A stretch of DNA of 64,000 bases from Clostridia bacterium. Lineage in GTDB: Bacteria; Bacillota; Clostridia; Christensenellales; Borkfalkiaceae. The stretch lies in assembly GCA_017397305.1 (NCBI GenBank), contig JAFQJB010000004.1, forward strand, positions 1-64,000, in the 5' to 3' direction. The notes under the pieces are model-generated. The model saw only the letters and a list, made by a program, of their open reading frames with translations, had not been told where the DNA came from and made no database searches. The translations under genes and the position numbers were made by a program. Positions 17,453-26,625 of this stretch are shown here, one piece after another (within the stretch, counting starts at the first letter, position 1; the number at the start of each line of letters is the position of its first letter).

Positions 17453-19576
17453 ATGAAAAAATCTAAAAAATTATTAGCAACGGTTATGTGCTCGGCTATA
17501 CTTGCGACCTCCGTTTTTGGTGGTTGCGGTAAGGACAAAGGCGGAATCGTTGTTCCAGAAGGCGCGCTTGAAAATAGACCTAACTATGAAAACGAGACTG
17601 AAACCTTCCACACTTGGGCATATGGTCAAGTTATGAACGACAACTATATGAACAATGGTAACTACTATTATTTCTACGATGAAAACGGAAATAAGATGTG
17701 TCTGCAAACTCCCGAGCGTACTCAATGGCTTGTTGATGCAGGTTTTAACGAGGTTTATCTTGGCTCAGTATTCGGCGTAGGTGATAAAGGCTATCGTGGT
17801 AGAACAGCAGATGGAACGCCTTCTTTTATCAACTCTGAAGTTCAAGAACAAATGGACGAAATGCATAAGCATGGTCTAAAAATCATGGCTTTCGGTAACG
17901 ACTGGTTCGGAATCACTTCTCGTAGAGGCTCATTGATTGACCCTGTGTACTATGCTGAAAATGAAGTTGCTACAAGGGCTGCCGTAACAACCAACCTTGA
18001 AACAAAATACACTATTGAATTTGAAGAAGTGTATAAAGACCAAATTGCAGCTGCAAACGAAGTTACGGTTGAAGAAGCAAAGGCTTTTGTTCAAGAAAGG
18101 GCATATAACGCTGTAATCGAAACTTTAATAGTTGGCCAAACTTTTGAAACGGAACAAGAAAAGCAAGCGTTTATCAACAATGCAATTTACGTTGATGCTA
18201 CTGCTGAAACTCCCGAATTAAAAGAAGAAATTAAAACCGCTATCGCTAACAAGGTTGACGAATTGGTATTCGACACTACGGGCGAAACCCCCGTTATCAA
18301 ACAAGCGCTTGTTAATGAAATTAAAGATACAGACATTGCAGCAATTTATGATGTGATTAGAGAAAAGGTTAACGCAAAGATTGCAGAAAATATCGAAGCT
18401 GAAGTTGAGTACGAAATATTCTCAAATCCTCAAGGTGCTTGGAAAACCAGCGATATTAAATTTAAGGACCAAGAACAAATCAACAGATTTGCGGCTCACC
18501 TTTTAGAAGGTCTTATTGACCACCCCGCATACATTGGTATTACCGTTGTTGACGAACCTAGATACTATTTCTTCCAAGCTTGTAGAGAAATGGCAATCGC
18601 ATTTAAGTCAGTTGACCCCGACGGCGTTTACATGATGAACATGTTCCCGATGGATAGCTCCGAAGGTGTTAAAAACAGCTTCTGTGAAGGTGGCGGAAAA
18701 ATGCAAGCGCACGTTGCATACCAAAAGTATCTCGACCAATGGGTAGAATACTTCAAGTATAACGACCACATGTGTAAGGGTGATGCTTGTACTTTTGAAC
18801 ACAAGGAAGAAAATCGTCTTCTCGACCACTACTATTACGACGATTATCCCATTTATGAAAATGGTGTTAGAAATACCTATATCCACTGCAACGAATTAGT
18901 TGCTGACTGGGCTACTAAGAACGGCGTAGAAACCACACTCGTATTGCAATCTTACGCTGGTGACGGCGCACATAGACTTTGCCAATACGAAGATACTTTG
19001 TGGCAAGCAAACATGGGTATGGCATTTGGTCATAAGGGATTCTCTTACTACACTTGGTGGACCACCCACAACACTAACGGTAACCTTCCTGACGAAACCA
19101 TGTACCCGATTGACCGTGACGGTGATAGAAACGCTCAATGGTATAACTGCCAAAAAGTTAATATGGAAATGCTCTGGATGGGCAAGGCTCTTACAAACTT
19201 CACCTATCAAGGTATGACTTATCAAAGAAGAGTTCCGCTACCTTCAGGTATCGGCTATCTTGCAAACCTTGACGCTGAAGTTAGTCAAATGAAATACGTT
19301 GACATTGGTTCTTACACTGTAACAGGAACCAAGGGTGGCGGTGGTGTTGTTATCCTTACCGAACTTTACGATAAGGAAAATGACCAATACGGATACTTTG
19401 TTGTAAACGGAACCGACCCCGCGTTCGCTTCTGAAATCAGCGTTACACTTAACGTTAAGAACTTCAGCAACGTACAAATTTGGCAATCCGAAACCATTTC
19501 TAACATCGGTCTTGTTGATGGCCAAGTTAGAATTGAACTCGGTACTGGCCGTGGCGCGTTCATTATGCCTTACTAA
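17453..19576 (+). CDS. Secreted TIM-barrel glycan-hydrolase-like lipoprotein
   Basis: 707 aa, 22 bp after the giant lipoprotein, with AAAGGAGG before ATG 17453. The lipoprotein signal ends VFGG-C25. The mature protein has barrel features: WLVDAGFNEVYLG, HGLKIMAFGNDWFG, and VVDEP with Asp367-Glu368, where a clan-A acid/base would sit. It also has LVLQSYAGDG and GFSYYTWWTTH, and a C-terminal beta tail (GAFIMPY). Residues ~183-325 form an acidic, Ala/Glu-rich helical insertion absent from the cytoplasmic relatives at 22140 and 23560. It probably cuts or binds the glycan outside the cell for the 6901-10800 importer. Exact GH family unknown. Confidence 0.7.
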   Translation: MKKSKKLLATVMCSAILATSVFGGCGKDKGGIVVPEGALENRPNYENETETFHTWAYGQVMNDNYMNNGNYYYFYDENGNKMCLQTPERTQWLVDAGFNEVYLGSVFGVGDKGYRGRTADGTPSFINSEVQEQMDEMHKHGLKIMAFGNDWFGITSRRGSLIDPVYYAENEVATRAAVTTNLETKYTIEFEEVYKDQIAAANEVTVEEAKAFVQERAYNAVIETLIVGQTFETEQEKQAFINNAIYVDATAETPELKEEIKTAIANKVDELVFDTTGETPVIKQALVNEIKDTDIAAIYDVIREKVNAKIAENIEAEVEYEIFSNPQGAWKTSDIKFKDQEQINRFAAHLLEGLIDHPAYIGITVVDEPRYYFFQACREMAIAFKSVDPDGVYMMNMFPMDSSEGVKNSFCEGGGKMQAHVAYQKYLDQWVEYFKYNDHMCKGDACTFEHKEENRLLDHYYYDDYPIYENGVRNTYIHCNELVADWATKNGVETTLVLQSYAGDGAHRLCQYEDTLWQANMGMAFGHKGFSYYTWWTTHNTNGNLPDETMYPIDRDGDRNAQWYNCQKVNMEMLWMGKALTNFTYQGMTYQRRVPLPSGIGYLANLDAEVSQMKYVDIGSYTVTGTKGGGGVVILTELYDKENDQYGYFVVNGTDPAFASEISVTLNVKNFSNVQIWQSETISNIGLVDGQVRIELGTGRGAFIMPY

Positions 19577-19605
19577 GATAAATTAAAAAATTTATCATAA
19601 ACAAT

Positions 19606-19637
19606 AAAAAGAGTGCGAAATTTTCGCACTCTTTTTT
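19606..19637 (+). terminator. Intrinsic terminator
   Basis: Continuous inverted repeat AAAAAGAGTGCGAAA (19606-19620) and its complement (19621-19635), ending in a T run. It closes the importer/lipoprotein operon. Confidence 0.9.
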
Positions 19638-19718
19638 TGTGTGTTTTTTACACTTAAAGGGGAAGAAAAATATTTTTACAAAAAAACATTTTATTACCCT
19701 TTTATTTTGAAAAAAGGG

Positions 19719-19747
19719 TTGCAAATAGCAGTTTATTATGTTAAAAT
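19719..19747 (+). promoter_or_regulatory. Promoter for the rhamnosidase gene
   Basis: TTGCAA (19719-19724), 17-bp spacer, TAAAAT (19742-19747), 51 nt before the start codon. Confidence 0.6.
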
Positions 19748-19798
19748 TATTATCAGGGTAAAACCTAAAAAAATAATATAATCGGAAAGGAAAATTAT

Positions 19799-22024
19799 AT
19801 GAAATTTACTGATTTTTTTAAGACGGCGAAATACGTTCGCGCCTCTTCCGATGATTTGTTTCCGTATATAAGAAAAAACTTTAATCTTGACGCAAAAGTG
19901 AAAAGCGCAACTCTCTATATCAGTGCGCTTGGCTTTTGCGACATTTTTTTAAACGGCAAAAAAATCACCGAAGACCTTTATATCACTCCGCACGCAATGT
20001 ATAACCCTCAAAAGCCCGAAGAACTTTATATTAACCCCGGTGCTTTTGGCGAAGCATACTTTAACGACGAGCTTGGCTATTCGGTTTACGTTTCTAAGTT
20101 TGACGTTTCTAACTTTTTATCAAGCGGTAAAAACGCATTCGGCTTAACCTTGGCTGGCGGTTGGTATTACACCTTGGGCGATAAGTATAAAAACTATAGA
20201 AACTTTGGTAAACCCGCCGTTGCTTTCCGCATTGAAATTGAGTTTGAAAACGGCGATAAATTCGACGTTGTTTCAAATAGCGATTGCAAGTGGCACCAAA
20301 GCTATTTAACGCTTGCTGGTATTTTCCACGAAGAACAAGACGAAAGAAAGGAAATTAAAGATTTTGCAAATGCAAACTTTGACGATAGTGATTGGGAAAA
20401 TACAATCGAGGTCGAGCATTACGATAGTAAGTACATCTTAAACGAATGCCCGCCCAATAGAATTATCAGCTGGCATAAGCCCACCCTTATTAAGCAAACT
20501 CAAACGGAAAAGCTTTACGATATGGGCTTTACAATGACCGGTTTCCCCGTTGTTATAAATGATGGTGTAGCAGGGGATACGATAACGTGTAAGTATGGTG
20601 AAACGCTTGACGAAAACGGCAATTTAGACGAATTCCACGCATATTGTCAAGAAAGTGTGTTCGTAACCGATGATAGACGTGAACACTTCCTTCGTTTTAC
20701 TTGGCACGGCTTTAGATATTTCACCGTTCAAACTACCGGTAATTTAGACGCAATTGACGCCAAAAAGGTTGCGCTCACCTATGCGGATATCAAAAACACT
20801 TCAACTTTCGAGTGTAATTTGGACGTTGTTAACTTTATTTATAACGCGTATATCCTTACCCAAAACGAAAACTATCAATGCGGTGTTCCTTGTGACTGCC
20901 CGCAAATTGAAAGAAAAGGTTATACGGGCGACGGACAAGTTCTTTGCGAACTAGGTCTTGCACTCTTCGATAGCGAAAAGCTTTACCGCAAGTGGCTTAA
21001 CGATATTTCGGACGTTCAAGATAGAAAGACGGGCTTTGTTCATAACACCGCACCCGTGTTCTGCAGTTGCGGTGGTGGTCCTGGTGGCTGGAGTGTTGCG
21101 ATTGTTAACGTTCCTTATGCTTTCTATAAGCAATACGGCGACCTTTCAATCTTGGAAAGGTTCTATCCCCAAATGAAAAAGTATAAAGAGTTTATCGACG
21201 ATGAAGCAATCGACAATCTCGTTACTATAAAGAAGAGAAAGGCACATTGCCTCGGCGACTGGAACGGACCCAAAAAGCCCTTACTTCCCGAACCATTCTG
21301 CAACAGCTGTATGTACGTTGAAGCACTTATGAGAATGATTGAGGTTGCAAACATTTTAGGTCATACCGAAGACGTTCCCGTTTTTGAAGCTCGCATTGAA
21401 GAAGTTAAAAAGGCAATCAACGCTACTTACTTTGATGAAAGCACTGGCGATTACTGCGGTAACGAACAAGCATCTAACGCGTTTGCATTAAACATCGGTT
21501 TAGGGGACGAGAGAACGCTTAAAAACTTGGTTAACCGCTACACCGAACTACAAGGCTTTGATACGGGTATATTCGGCACAAAATACTTGCCAAAGATTCT
21601 CTTTAAGACGGGATATCCTGACCTTGCAATGTCCCTTTACACCTCTCAAAGCGAGGCTTCTTACTATCAATGGATGAAGAATGGCGAAACCACCCTTTTA
21701 GAAGCATGGTCAAACGCAAGAAGCCATAACCACCCGATGTTTGGTTCGCCTGTACTTTGGCTATTCGAATACGTTTTAGGTATTAGGCAAGTAGAAGGCA
21801 ACGTTGGGTACAAAAAGATTGTTATTAATCCTAGCGAAGTTAACGCAATAACAAACGTTAAAGGAAGCTTGTTGACGCCTATGGGCAAAGTTGCAGTCGA
21901 ATACAAAAAGACAGACGACAAGATTGATTTTGTGGTTACTATCCCAGAAGGTGTAGAGTGTGACTTTGAGTATAAAGGTCATGTACAAACACTTTGCGCA
22001 GGAGAAAATAAAATTTCCTTGTAA
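19799..22024 (+). CDS. GH78-family alpha-L-rhamnosidase
   Basis: 741 aa, no signal peptide, so probably cytoplasmic; ATG 19799 follows GGAAAGG. Domain order fits GH78: N-terminal beta domains (LYISALGFCDIFLNGKKI, GGWYYTLGD), a linking beta-sandwich (~220-330), an (alpha/alpha)6 barrel (~340-670) and a C-terminal beta domain. The catalytic acid region is DCPQIERKGYTGDG (Asp366, Glu371, Asp378). The general-base region is TTLLEAW (Glu635), followed by SHNHPMFGS. It removes terminal alpha-L-rhamnose from oligosaccharides by inversion. It follows the importer operon and has its own promoter, which suggests the imported glycan carries rhamnose. Confidence 0.9.
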   Translation: MKFTDFFKTAKYVRASSDDLFPYIRKNFNLDAKVKSATLYISALGFCDIFLNGKKITEDLYITPHAMYNPQKPEELYINPGAFGEAYFNDELGYSVYVSKFDVSNFLSSGKNAFGLTLAGGWYYTLGDKYKNYRNFGKPAVAFRIEIEFENGDKFDVVSNSDCKWHQSYLTLAGIFHEEQDERKEIKDFANANFDDSDWENTIEVEHYDSKYILNECPPNRIISWHKPTLIKQTQTEKLYDMGFTMTGFPVVINDGVAGDTITCKYGETLDENGNLDEFHAYCQESVFVTDDRREHFLRFTWHGFRYFTVQTTGNLDAIDAKKVALTYADIKNTSTFECNLDVVNFIYNAYILTQNENYQCGVPCDCPQIERKGYTGDGQVLCELGLALFDSEKLYRKWLNDISDVQDRKTGFVHNTAPVFCSCGGGPGGWSVAIVNVPYAFYKQYGDLSILERFYPQMKKYKEFIDDEAIDNLVTIKKRKAHCLGDWNGPKKPLLPEPFCNSCMYVEALMRMIEVANILGHTEDVPVFEARIEEVKKAINATYFDESTGDYCGNEQASNAFALNIGLGDERTLKNLVNRYTELQGFDTGIFGTKYLPKILFKTGYPDLAMSLYTSQSEASYYQWMKNGETTLLEAWSNARSHNHPMFGSPVLWLFEYVLGIRQVEGNVGYKKIVINPSEVNAITNVKGSLLTPMGKVAVEYKKTDDKIDFVVTIPEGVECDFEYKGHVQTLCAGENKISL

Positions 22025-22055
22025 AGTGTACGAAAATACAAAAAATAGATACTAT

Positions 22056-22083
22056 TTTACATTTAGAAATTTGAAACTATAAT
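22056..22083 (+). promoter_or_regulatory. Promoter for the 22140-24972 gene pair
   Basis: TTTACA (22056-22061), 16-bp spacer, perfect TATAAT (22078-22083). The start codon is 57 nt downstream. Confidence 0.6.
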
Positions 22084-22139
22084 TGACAGCTAGTAGTTAT
22101 ACTGATAAAATATATTCAATAAAGAATAGGAGAAAAATC

Positions 22140-23546
22140 ATGAGAAAACATTTTGACTTTTACGGATATAACGCACCTACTTGCGGTAATATTTACGTAG
22201 ACGGCGAAGTTTATACCCTTGGCGAAGATTATAGAAGCGTTAAAAGGTATAAAGAATACAAGAGTATGGGCTTTAATATTGCTCTTTTACAACACGACAA
22301 CAGCTATAATGGCGAAAAATGGGCAACTTCTTCTGCTAAAAAAGTTATGGATATCTGCGCTAAAGTAGGCCTTAAAGTTATCCTTGAAGACAAGAGGGTT
22401 AAAGACCTTCCTAAAGAAAAAATCCTTGTTGGTGAAGGTGGAAGATTTAAGACTCAAGAAGAATTGGAAGCGTACATTACTGAAATGACCGCAATTTATC
22501 GTGACCACCCCGCATTTTACGCTATCCAACTTCAAGACGAACCGGGATATAGACATCTTAAAAACTATGCACACGTTTATAAGACCATTAAGAAATTGTT
22601 TCCTAAAATGGAACTTCAATGCAACCTTTTGAATATGGTTTTGCATAGCGAAATTGCACCCGACCCCAACAACTTGCAATCTTATGAAAAGGACTATGAA
22701 GATTATCTTCGTTACTTTGAAAAGGAAAGTGGAATCGATTATCTTATGACCGATGAATATGCTTTCCGTGGTAGAAATATTTTGAGTGTATATTCAATGC
22801 CCACCTTCCAAGTTTTAGCAAACGTATGTAGAGATACGGGAAAGGAACTTCGTTTGGTATTGCAATCTTTCTGTCAAGAAGGTATGGTTGTAAATCCTGA
22901 AAACCCCGAACTTGTTGATGGCAGTTGCCACTGGAGAAGAATTAGTGGTAAAGAAATGTATTGGCAAATGAACCTTGCTTTAGGTCTCGGCTGTAAAGAA
23001 TTCTCTTACTTTACTTATTTTACAAAGGCAAGAAGAGGTTTTAGGGTTCAAAGAACAACCACTGACGGTATTGACGGCGGTGCACTTGTTAACTATGACG
23101 GAACAAGAACTAGACTTTGGTTTGAAACACAAAAGATTATTAAAGAATTTAAGGCGTTTGAACCTGTAATTATCAATTATAATTACGATAACTCATATTT
23201 CTTCTTCCCTGAAGGAAAGAAAAAAGAAGATTTTGGTCCAACTTCTTGGGCAGTTCTTTCTGACGTTAAAAACCTTCCTATCTCGGTTAAGACGGATAAA
23301 TGTCCTATTTTGGTTACCGAAATGAAAAAGGGCAACAGCAGAATGTATATGGTGCAAAACGTTGGTGACCCGTTTGAAGAAGTTCTTTATAAGAAGAGAG
23401 TTCCTGTAATTGAAATCGACCTTGGTGCTTTTGCGGATAAGGCTAAATTCTACTATAAGGGCAAACAAGTTGAAAGAAAGGTTGAAGGCACTATTGTAAA
23501 AGAAAAACTTGGCAGAGGTCAAGCACTCTTCATCGAAGTTGAATAA
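22140..23546 (+). CDS. Cytoplasmic TIM-barrel glycan-hydrolase-like protein, copy 1
   Basis: 468 aa, ATG 22140 behind AGGAGA. A longer in-frame reading from 22083 would start inside the -10 box. No signal peptide. The barrel shows FYGYNAPTCGN at the start, RVKDL, and YAIQLQDEPGY, where Asp133-Glu134 is the likely acid/base. It continues with MTDEYAFRGR, LVLQSFCQEG, WQMNLALGLG and KEFSYFTYFTK, then a small beta domain (KAKFYYKGKQVER). It is homologous to 23560-24972 and more distantly to the lipoprotein at 17453. Probably acts on imported oligosaccharides. The GH family is not recognised, and a non-catalytic role cannot be excluded. Confidence 0.7.
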   Translation: MRKHFDFYGYNAPTCGNIYVDGEVYTLGEDYRSVKRYKEYKSMGFNIALLQHDNSYNGEKWATSSAKKVMDICAKVGLKVILEDKRVKDLPKEKILVGEGGRFKTQEELEAYITEMTAIYRDHPAFYAIQLQDEPGYRHLKNYAHVYKTIKKLFPKMELQCNLLNMVLHSEIAPDPNNLQSYEKDYEDYLRYFEKESGIDYLMTDEYAFRGRNILSVYSMPTFQVLANVCRDTGKELRLVLQSFCQEGMVVNPENPELVDGSCHWRRISGKEMYWQMNLALGLGCKEFSYFTYFTKARRGFRVQRTTTDGIDGGALVNYDGTRTRLWFETQKIIKEFKAFEPVIINYNYDNSYFFFPEGKKKEDFGPTSWAVLSDVKNLPISVKTDKCPILVTEMKKGNSRMYMVQNVGDPFEEVLYKKRVPVIEIDLGAFADKAKFYYKGKQVERKVEGTIVKEKLGRGQALFIEVE

Positions 23547-23559
23547 GGGAGATAAGAAA

Positions 23560-24972
23560 ATGAAAAGAGAACATTTTGATTTTTATGGATATAACGCACC
23601 CACTTGGGGCAGATACTATCACGACGGAGTTACTTACTTTCTCGGTGAAGACTTTAGAAATGTAAAGAGATATAAAGAATATAAAGATATCGGCTTTAAT
23701 ATTTGTTTGCTTCAACACGACAATGGTTATAACGGCGAAAAATGGGAAACCTGTTCAACAAAAAAATGTATGGACGTTTGCCAAAAGGTTGGACTTAATA
23801 GAGTTATTGTTGAAGATAAAAGACTTAAAGCGCTCTGCAAAGAACCTCTTATCGTAGGCGAGGGCGGAAAGTTCAAAACGGAAGACGAACTTATGGCTTA
23901 TCTTGACGAGTGCACGAAGCCTTATCGTGACCATCCTTGCTTTTATGCAATTCAACTTGAAGATGAACCGATATTTAAGTATTTGAAAGAGTATGCACAC
24001 GTTTATAGGGCATTAAAGAAGCTTCTTCCAAAAGCTGAACTTCAATGCAACCTCTTAAACATGGTATTGCATAGCCAAATTGCACCTGACCCCAATAACT
24101 TGCAATCAATGGATAAAGACTTAGCGGATTATCTCCGTTATTTTGCAAAGGAAAGTGGCATCGACTATATAATGACCGATGAATACGCTTTCCGTGGCAG
24201 AAACGTTGTAAGCCCTTGGACTATTCCTACCTTCCAAGTGTTTGCAAACGTTGCAAAAGAACTTGGTGTAGAAGCACGTATGGTATTGCAATCTTTCTCA
24301 CAAGAAGCGTGCGTTGTAAACAAGCAAAAACCCGGTTACTTAGAAGGAAGCGTTGCTTGGAGAAGAATTACCGAAAAGGATATGTACTGGCAAATGAACC
24401 TTGCTTTAGGTCTTGGCTTTAAGGAATTTTCTTTCTTCACCTATTTAACTAAGGCAGTAAAGAACTTTAAGGGTAAATGGGTTGGTGGTGCTGGTATCGA
24501 TGGTGCCGCACTTCTTAACTACGACGGAACAAGAACTAAACTTTGGTACGCTACCCAAAAGGTAATAAGAGAAGTTAAGGCGTTTGAGCCGGTTATCATT
24601 AAGTATAACTATGACAACGCATATTTCTTCTTCCCCGAAGGAAAGACTCAAAAGGATTTCGATTCAAGTAGTGAAGCACTCCTTTCTGACGTTAAGAATA
24701 TTCCTATTTCTGTTAAGACGCCTAAATATCCCGTTATGGTATCTGAAATGAGAAACGGTAAATCAAGAATGTATATGGTTCAAAACATCGGTAACCCAAT
24801 TGAAGAACTTATGTATAAAAAGAGAGCAACCGTTTTAGATATCGACCTTGGTGAACTTGCAGGTAAGGCTAAATTCTACTATAAAGGTAAACAAGTTGAA
24901 AGACAACTTGACGGCACTATCTTAAAAGAAAAGCTCGGTATCGGTCAAGCAATCTTTATCGAAGTTGAATAA
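23560..24972 (+). CDS. Cytoplasmic TIM-barrel glycan-hydrolase-like protein, copy 2
   Basis: 470 aa, 13 bp after its paralogue with RBS AAGGGAG. Same layout as the 22140 product: FYGYNAPTWGRYY, YAIQLEDEP with Asp135-Glu136, MTDEYAFRGR, LVLQSFSQEA, KEFSFFTYLTK, and the C-terminal FYYKGKQVER beta segment. Barrel-edge loops differ (AVKNFKGKWVGG versus ARRGFRVQRTT), which could change substrate preference. The two are co-transcribed and could act on successive linkages. No secretion signal is seen. Confidence 0.7.
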   Translation: MKREHFDFYGYNAPTWGRYYHDGVTYFLGEDFRNVKRYKEYKDIGFNICLLQHDNGYNGEKWETCSTKKCMDVCQKVGLNRVIVEDKRLKALCKEPLIVGEGGKFKTEDELMAYLDECTKPYRDHPCFYAIQLEDEPIFKYLKEYAHVYRALKKLLPKAELQCNLLNMVLHSQIAPDPNNLQSMDKDLADYLRYFAKESGIDYIMTDEYAFRGRNVVSPWTIPTFQVFANVAKELGVEARMVLQSFSQEACVVNKQKPGYLEGSVAWRRITEKDMYWQMNLALGLGFKEFSFFTYLTKAVKNFKGKWVGGAGIDGAALLNYDGTRTKLWYATQKVIREVKAFEPVIIKYNYDNAYFFFPEGKTQKDFDSSSEALLSDVKNIPISVKTPKYPVMVSEMRNGKSRMYMVQNIGNPIEELMYKKRATVLDIDLGELAGKAKFYYKGKQVERQLDGTILKEKLGIGQAIFIEVE

Positions 24973-24981
24973 AAAATTCAT

Positions 24982-25011
24982 ATCAGCACGCATAAAGTTA
25001 TGCGTGCTGAT
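24982..25011 (+). terminator. Hairpin terminator after the paralogue pair
   Basis: Perfect 12-bp stem ATCAGCACGCAT (24982-24993) / ATGCGTGCTGAT (25000-25011) with a 6-nt loop. The downstream T tract is weak (TTGTGT). Confidence 0.7.
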
Positions 25012-25135
25012 TGTGTATAAAAAACATTTTACGATATATGTAATTTTAAGCACTTTGCTTACTATTTTATATATTTTACCACCTAAAATAATTGTATAAT
25101 GAAAACACAAAAAACTAATAATTGTGAGGCGAAAT

Positions 25136-26614
25136 ATGATTAAAGACCTTAACTTTGTTTCCCCCGAATCAGAGGGAATAGCATCCGAACAAATACTAGA
25201 TTTAATTAAGCAAATTGAGTATTATAAAATCAATATTCACTCATTGCTTATTGCTCGTAACGGCAATATTATTGCAGAAACCTATGCAAAGCCTTTCAAT
25301 AAAGATTTTATGCATAGAATTTATTCTTCAAGCAAAACTTTCGTTGCTTTGGCTGTTGGTTATGCCGTAACAAAGGGTATAATGAAAACAACCGATAAAT
25401 TGGTTGATTTGATGAAGAGTTATCTTAAAGGTGAACCAAGCCAAAGGGTAAAGGAAACCACTGTTTTTGACTGCCTTACTATGAGCCTTGGTCACACGGG
25501 CGATCCCGCACCGGAGAAGCCTTATCACTGGTTAACAAACAACGTAAATAATTCGGTTGATTACTGCGCTCCTGGAACAAGATTTATCTATAATAGCGGT
25601 GCTGAACTTATGGCGGCTTCAATTAAAGAATTAACGGGTATGGAATTTTTGGATTTCCTTCGTCCTGTATTCGATAAGATTGGTGTTTCAAAAGACGTTT
25701 GGTGCGTTAAGAACGCAGAAGACGTAAGTTGGGGCGGAAGCGGTGTTGTTTTGACACTTCGTGACTTTGCAAAGGTTGGCGAATTAGTTCTAAACCTCGG
25801 TGAAGCAAACGGCGAACAACTTATCGATAGAGAATATATGGAACAAATGACCAGTATGCAAATGTTCAACGCTGTTACCAACAATTATAGCCCGTTAAAA
25901 TGCGGTGGCTACGGCTATCTTATGTGGATAACCCCCGATGCTGCTTGCTTTAGGGGCATGGGGCTTCAAGAGTGCTTCTGCTTTATGAAAAAGGATATTC
26001 TCATCGTAATGCAAGGCGATACGCAAGGTGCTGGCGTCGACTATGCAGATGCAGTTATTTACGATATGTTTAAGTATATCGTTTACGATAAGATTGGGGA
26101 GAAAAAGCAAGAGGGCGAGGCTTACGAACAGTTAAAGAAAAAACTTGCAGAAGGCTTGGCTCGTCCTATGTATGGTAAACCCCACGCTGATTATGAAAGC
26201 GTTGTAAACGGCCAAACATACGTGTTTGATAAACCGAACGAAGTTACCGGCTGGAAATGGTTTAGATTTGACTTTAACGGTGATGAAGGAACGCTTACAT
26301 ACGAAAACAAACGTGGCGAAAAACAAATTAAGTTCGGTCTTGGAAAGTTTGTTCAAGGCAAATTCCCTGAAACGCACTATTACGGCACAAAAAGGGACGT
26401 TCCGTCCAATCGTGAAATGGACTGCGAAGCCGTTGTCGAATGGGTTGAAGAAAAGAAAATTCTTTTCCGTGTTCACATTATAGACACCGTGTTTGGCAAT
26501 GCTTGGGGTCAATTCTCCTTTAAGGGCGACGAAGTTACACTTATATTTAACAACAGAGCAGAATTCTTCCTAGAAGACTACGTTGGTTCTTCAAGCGGAA
26601 GAGTATCAAAATAG
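25136..26614 (+). CDS. Serine-beta-lactamase-fold hydrolase (class C / esterase-like)
   Basis: 492 aa, ATG 25136 behind GAGG. No signal peptide, so cytoplasmic. The N-terminal ~330 residues carry the beta-lactamase/DD-peptidase fold: S64-S-S-K67 (SxxK nucleophile and lysine) and Y152-N-S (YxN region) in FIYNSGAELMAAS. GLQECFCFMKKD lies where the third motif is expected. The remaining ~150 residues form a beta-rich C-terminal domain (WKWFRFDFNGDEGTLTYEN). In glycan loci such proteins often act as esterases that remove acyl groups from sugars; that role is inferred. It precedes a CapA-like gene by 11 bp, so the two are co-transcribed. Confidence 0.8.
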   Translation: MIKDLNFVSPESEGIASEQILDLIKQIEYYKINIHSLLIARNGNIIAETYAKPFNKDFMHRIYSSSKTFVALAVGYAVTKGIMKTTDKLVDLMKSYLKGEPSQRVKETTVFDCLTMSLGHTGDPAPEKPYHWLTNNVNNSVDYCAPGTRFIYNSGAELMAASIKELTGMEFLDFLRPVFDKIGVSKDVWCVKNAEDVSWGGSGVVLTLRDFAKVGELVLNLGEANGEQLIDREYMEQMTSMQMFNAVTNNYSPLKCGGYGYLMWITPDAACFRGMGLQECFCFMKKDILIVMQGDTQGAGVDYADAVIYDMFKYIVYDKIGEKKQEGEAYEQLKKKLAEGLARPMYGKPHADYESVVNGQTYVFDKPNEVTGWKWFRFDFNGDEGTLTYENKRGEKQIKFGLGKFVQGKFPETHYYGTKRDVPSNREMDCEAVVEWVEEKKILFRVHIIDTVFGNAWGQFSFKGDEVTLIFNNRAEFFLEDYVGSSSGRVSK

Positions 26615-26625
26615 GAGGCAAAAAT

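Noticed and set aside
25072-25100. Promoter for the beta-lactamase-fold gene
   Set aside because: A perfect TATAAT lies at 25095-25100 but no acceptable -35 box is found at 16-18 bp.
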